A stretch of 64,000 bases of DNA from Streptomyces sp. NBC_00490 (GTDB taxonomy: Bacteria; Actinomycetota; Actinomycetes; Streptomycetales; Streptomycetaceae). The stretch is taken from assembly GCF_036013645.1 (NCBI RefSeq), contig NZ_CP107869.1, positions 1,054,001 through 1,118,000 on the forward strand. The letters are read 5' to 3'. The translations under genes were made by a program, and so were the position numbers. The notes below the pieces were generated by a model, which saw only the letters and a list, made by a program, of their open reading frames with translations, did not search any database and had not been told where the DNA came from. The stretch's first letter is position 1, and the number at the start of each line of letters is the position of its first letter. Shown here in pieces: positions 60,947 through 64,000 of this stretch.

Positions 60947-62173
60947 TCAAGTGGGCATCGGCTCCCATCGACGCACACGGATCGGGTCGCGTCGCAGCAA
61001 GGGCCGTTCGACGAGGGCGTACGAGGCCAGGGCCGCCACGGCCGTCGCCGCGAGGCCGGCGGGAAGCAGCCGGTCGCCGTGCACGCCGAGGTCGGCGAGC
61101 AGCCGGATGACGGGGTAGTGCCACAGGTACATCCCGTAGCTGAGGTTGCGTCCGACCCAGGCCGGCGCGGACGTCGACAGCAGACGGGTGGGCCATGACC
61201 GCGGGCACAGGTCGAGTGCCGCCACCACCGTGGCCGACACCACGGCGGTGGCCAGGAACCCGACCGTGTACCAGACAGGGTTCCATCGGCTCGCTCCGGT
61301 GATCGGGATCTGCCAGGCGATCAGCCCGAGCAGTGCGAGCGCGGGCCCGCACAGCCGTCCCGCCCAGCGGCGCAGCAGCGCCAGCCGGGGGTCGTCCGCC
61401 CGCAGTCGGGCCAGGACGACGGCCAGCAGAGCCCCCACGAGGAGCTGGTCGGCGCGCGTGTCGGGGCCGTTGTAGATGCGGTGCGCCGCCGTCGGGTCCC
61501 AGAGCATCGTCCGCCAGGTCACCGGCAGCACGCACAGCACCGCGACCCAGACCAGCACGGTCCGCGCCGCCGCGCGTCGCAGCAGTACGAGCAGCACGAG
61601 CGGCCAGGCCAGATAGAACTGCTCCTCCACCCCCAGGGACCAGGTGTGGGCAAGTGAGGTGGTGAGGTCCGAGTACGGCCCGGCCTCCCCCGCCCGTACG
61701 AGATTGACCACCGATACCGCGGCCAGCGCCGCCGCCGCCCACGCACCGTCGAACAGCGGCAGCGGAAGCGCCACGGACAGCAGAGCGGTGACCGCACACA
61801 TCGCCAGCATGGCGGGCCCCAGCCGCCGCCACCGCCGCCGGTAGAACGCCCCCAGACCGATGCGACCGGTACGGGCGTACTCGGCGACCAGCAGCCGGGT
61901 GATGACGAATCCGCTGAGCGTGAAGAAGACGTCGACGCCCACCGACCCTCCGGGCACCAGGTCCGGCCCCACGTGATACACGATCACCAGCACCACGGCG
62001 ACCGTCCGCAGTCCGTCCAGCCCCGCCACCCGCCCACCCCGCGGCGCCGACGAAAAGCCCCGCCCCGCATGTCTGCGCGGTTGCGCCGATGAGGGGGCGA
62101 GCGAAGGCTCCGCTCGCACACCCGGGCTCTGCTCCGTGGCCTCGTCCACCGTGCTCGCATGTGGGGTGCTCAT
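60947..62173 (-). CDS. acyltransferase 3 (OafA/YrhL-type) membrane protein
   Basis: A 408-residue membrane protein with about ten helices. The first active-site region is GLDGLRTVAVVLVIVYHVGP (His in YH), followed by GSVGVDVFFTLSGFVITRLL, FYRRRWRRLGPAM and HTWSLGVEEQFYLAWPLVLL. Such enzymes O-acylate cell-surface polysaccharides or natural products. The N-terminal 45 residues are a disordered Ala/Pro/Ser-rich extension. ATG 62173. No clustered glycosyltransferase is present. Divergent from the AI-2E-type gene with 105 bp between. Confidence 0.94.
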   Translation of the reverse strand: MSTPHASTVDEATEQSPGVRAEPSLAPSSAQPRRHAGRGFSSAPRGGRVAGLDGLRTVAVVLVIVYHVGPDLVPGGSVGVDVFFTLSGFVITRLLVAEYARTGRIGLGAFYRRRWRRLGPAMLAMCAVTALLSVALPLPLFDGAWAAAALAAVSVVNLVRAGEAGPYSDLTTSLAHTWSLGVEEQFYLAWPLVLLVLLRRAAARTVLVWVAVLCVLPVTWRTMLWDPTAAHRIYNGPDTRADQLLVGALLAVVLARLRADDPRLALLRRWAGRLCGPALALLGLIAWQIPITGASRWNPVWYTVGFLATAVVSATVVAALDLCPRSWPTRLLSTSAPAWVGRNLSYGMYLWHYPVIRLLADLGVHGDRLLPAGLAATAVAALASYALVERPLLRRDPIRVRRWEPMPT

Positions 62174-62278
62174 AACGGCCGCGTCTGCCCAGGTGCGGCG
62201 GGGTCACACAATTTCTCATCCTCCCCTCATGGCCGGGGCGGCGTCCGGCCGCACGGGGGCGTGGGCGAGACTTGCCCG

Positions 62279-63604
62279 GTGGCACGCACAGACGAGACCG
62301 CGCAGGACGCACCGAACGCATCCGCATCCGACACGGCGCCGAGCCCCCAGCCTCCACCCGGGCAAGCCCCTTGGCCCGGTGCGCGGATGCCGCGCTGGCT
62401 GCCGCGCGCCATGGTGCTCGCGCTGGCCCTGGTCGCCGTGTTCCAACTGGCCGACTGGGCCTTTCACCAACTCCTCGGCCTGCTGCTCAACATCCTCATC
62501 GCGTTCTTCCTCGCGCTCGCCATCGAGCCCGCGGTGAGCCGGATGGCCGCCCGGGGAGTCCGCAGAGGACTGGCGGCCTTCCTGGTCTTCCTCGGCCTCG
62601 TGGTCGTGACGGCGGGTTTCGTCACGCTGCTCGGCTCCATGCTCGCCGAGCAGGTCATCAAGATCGTCGAGGATTTCCCGGCCTACCTCGACTCCGTCAT
62701 CAGCTGGATCAACACCCACTTCAACACCCAGTTGAGGCGCGTGGACGTCCAGGAGGGCCTGCTCCGCTCCGACTGGCTGCGCAACTACGTCCAGAACGGC
62801 GCCACCGGTGTCCTGGACGTCTCCGCCCAGGTCGTCGGCGGCCTCTTCCAACTGCTGACGGTCACTCTGTTCGCGTTCTACTTCGCCGCCGACGGCCCCC
62901 GCCTGCGCCGCGCGCTCTGCTCCGTCCTGCCGCCCGCCAAACAGGCCGAAGTGCTGCGCGCCTGGGAAATCGCCGTCGACAAGACCGGCGGCTACATCTA
63001 CTCACGCGCCCTGATGGCGCTCGTCTCGGGCATAGCGCACTACATCCTGCTGGAGTCGTTGGGCGTTCCCTACGCGCCGGTGCTCGCCGTGTGGGTGGGC
63101 CTGGTGTCGCAGTTCATCCCCACCATCGGCACCTATCTCGCGGGCGCCCTGCCCATGCTCATAGCCTTCACGGTCGACCCCTGGTACGCGCTGTGGGTGC
63201 TGGTGTTCGTCGTGATCTACCAGCAGTTCGAGAACTACGTGCTGCAGCCCAAACTGACCGCCAGGAGCGTCGACATCCACCCGGCGATCGCCTTCGGCTC
63301 GGTCATCGCCGGCACCGCCCTCCTCGGAGCCGCCGGCGCCCTGATCTCCATCCCCGCGGTCGCCACGCTCCAGGCGTTCCTCGGGGCGTACGTGAAGCGC
63401 TACGACGTCACGGACGACCCTCGCGTCGAAGGCCGCCGGAGCAGGGGCTCCGGTACGGGTGCCGGTGGGCGCGGCAGGAGGTGGCCGAGGCAGCGGGCCG
63501 CAGAACCGGCACCCGCCGCCTCGGCAGAGCGCTCCTCAGAGGCGGACGGCGAGCAGCCCCCGGTCGGGGAGCCTTCGTCCACCGTCGACAGCGCCCGTCC
63601 GTGA
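62279..63604 (+). CDS. AI-2E (DUF20) family transporter
   Basis: A 441-residue polytopic protein of the autoinducer-2 exporter family, PF01594. Family features: IAFFLALAIEPAVSRMAARG, a large extracytoplasmic helical region (SVISWINTHFNTQLRRVDVQ), PYAPVLAVWVGLVSQFIPTI and QQFENYVLQPKLTARSVDIH. A low-complexity Arg/Gly/Pro/Ala-rich tail follows from about 385. GTG 62279 chosen near the Thr/Asp N-terminus. Substrate unknown; in actinobacteria AI-2 export is not established. Confidence 0.92.
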   Translation: MARTDETAQDAPNASASDTAPSPQPPPGQAPWPGARMPRWLPRAMVLALALVAVFQLADWAFHQLLGLLLNILIAFFLALAIEPAVSRMAARGVRRGLAAFLVFLGLVVVTAGFVTLLGSMLAEQVIKIVEDFPAYLDSVISWINTHFNTQLRRVDVQEGLLRSDWLRNYVQNGATGVLDVSAQVVGGLFQLLTVTLFAFYFAADGPRLRRALCSVLPPAKQAEVLRAWEIAVDKTGGYIYSRALMALVSGIAHYILLESLGVPYAPVLAVWVGLVSQFIPTIGTYLAGALPMLIAFTVDPWYALWVLVFVVIYQQFENYVLQPKLTARSVDIHPAIAFGSVIAGTALLGAAGALISIPAVATLQAFLGAYVKRYDVTDDPRVEGRRSRGSGTGAGGRGRRWPRQRAAEPAPAASAERSSEADGEQPPVGEPSSTVDSARP

Positions 63605-63718
63605 CCGCTGTCGTCCAGCCGGCCGGGTGCCGCCATCGAGGAGGGCCGGGGCCTGTCCTCGACGGCGGCGGTCAAGCCGGGACGGACTGCCGTCCGATGC
63701 CTGCCTGGCGGCCCGGCC

Positions 63719-64000
63719 TCACTTCAGGTGCCGGCCGAAGAACCGGTTCGCGTCCTCCCCCTCGAACCAGGGGGTGCCGGTGTGTCCGCCCATGTTGGCG
63801 TGCAGCGTCTTCTCCTTGGTGCCGAAGGCCTCGAACAGGTCCAGGGCGCGCTGCCGCGGGTTGCCTTCGTCGTCCCACTGCAGCAGGAGCAGCAGCGGAA
63901 TGGTGACCTGGCGGGCCTCCTCGCGCTGGGCGCGGGGCACGAACCCCCCGGCGAAGAAGCCGGCGACCGTGATGCGCGGCTCGACCACCGCCAGCCGGAT
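63719..64000 (-). CDS. alpha/beta hydrolase (dienelactone hydrolase-like), C-terminal part
   Basis: The window ends inside this gene; 94 residues remain (frame open through 64000). VTIPLLLLLQWDDEGNPRQR holds the probable acid (QWDDEG) and ANMGGHTGTPWFEGEDANRF the catalytic histidine (GGH). The final domain resembles small dienelactone-hydrolase or acyl-esterase proteins. N-terminal half, including the nucleophile, is outside. Confidence 0.85.
   Translation of the reverse strand: MRLAVVEPRITVAGFFAGGFVPRAQREEARQVTIPLLLLLQWDDEGNPRQRALDLFEAFGTKEKTLHANMGGHTGTPWFEGEDANRFFGRHLK

Noticed and set aside
1..64000. CRISPR array, prophage or complete biosynthetic cluster beyond 2-MIB
   Set aside because: No regularly spaced direct repeats, no phage structural genes, and no PKS, NRPS or other cluster core enzymes were found.

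Overview
The window is high-GC actinobacterial DNA and almost certainly comes from a Streptomyces chromosome. Pointers are the third-position G/C bias, Tat and LAXTG-type export signals, the 2-methylisoborneol (2-MIB) operon, a CebR-type operator, TTA codons confined to a few genes, and an initiator tRNA with an actinobacterial sequence. About 60 genes or gene remnants are readable. No CRISPR array, prophage or complete transposon is visible.

Layout. 1-10 kb: small accessory modules (a partial oxidoreductase, an alpha/beta hydrolase, SnoaL-like proteins) and three local regulators. These are a TetR with duplicated operators and a divergent DMT exporter, a MerR, and a MarR with triple operators and a divergent MFS exporter. 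10-25 kb: envelope and secretion genes (sortase substrate, FemX-type ligase, two S66 LD-carboxypeptidases, ferric-reductase-like flavoprotein, Asp-box protein), then a two-gene polysaccharide lyase operon and a Tat-exported hydrolase with two TTA codons. 26-30 kb: a three-gene 2-MIB operon. It encodes a family 2B encapsulin-type shell protein with a cyclic-nucleotide-binding domain, 2-MIB synthase carrying a long Pro-rich N-terminus with a duplicated 18-residue motif, and the GPP 2-C-methyltransferase; a terminator follows. 30-40 kb: secreted proteins (Tat protein, M4 protease, PI-PLC-like enzyme, GH9 cellulase under an exact CebR box), a coiled-coil/winged-helix protein and a hemerythrin-like protein. 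41-47.3 kb: a SecDF fusion, a NarL-type two-component pair, and two tandem DksA/TraR zinc-finger genes coupled to an Mbl-like actin-fold gene. 47-64 kb: PucR regulator, phytase-like protein, serine hydrolase lipoprotein, initiator tRNA, a second IF-1 gene coupled to a GNAT gene, CYTH-CHAD protein, Excalibur protein, acyltransferase and AI-2E family transporter.

A recurring theme is gene decay by internal deletion. I find remnants of a SulP transporter, a CPA2 antiporter, a FecE-type ABC ATPase with its substrate-binding partner, an NmrA-like protein, a TPR protein and a TIGR03086 protein next to a TnpB-IS-like end. There is also an in-frame NfeD/flotillin chimera, and two genes carry apparent single frameshifts. 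The most notable functional unit is the encapsulated 2-MIB terpene pathway. The shell, the cargo enzyme with its probable targeting peptides and the substrate-modifying methyltransferase are co-transcribed, so the geranyl-PP to 2-methyl-GPP to 2-MIB route could be partly compartmentalised.
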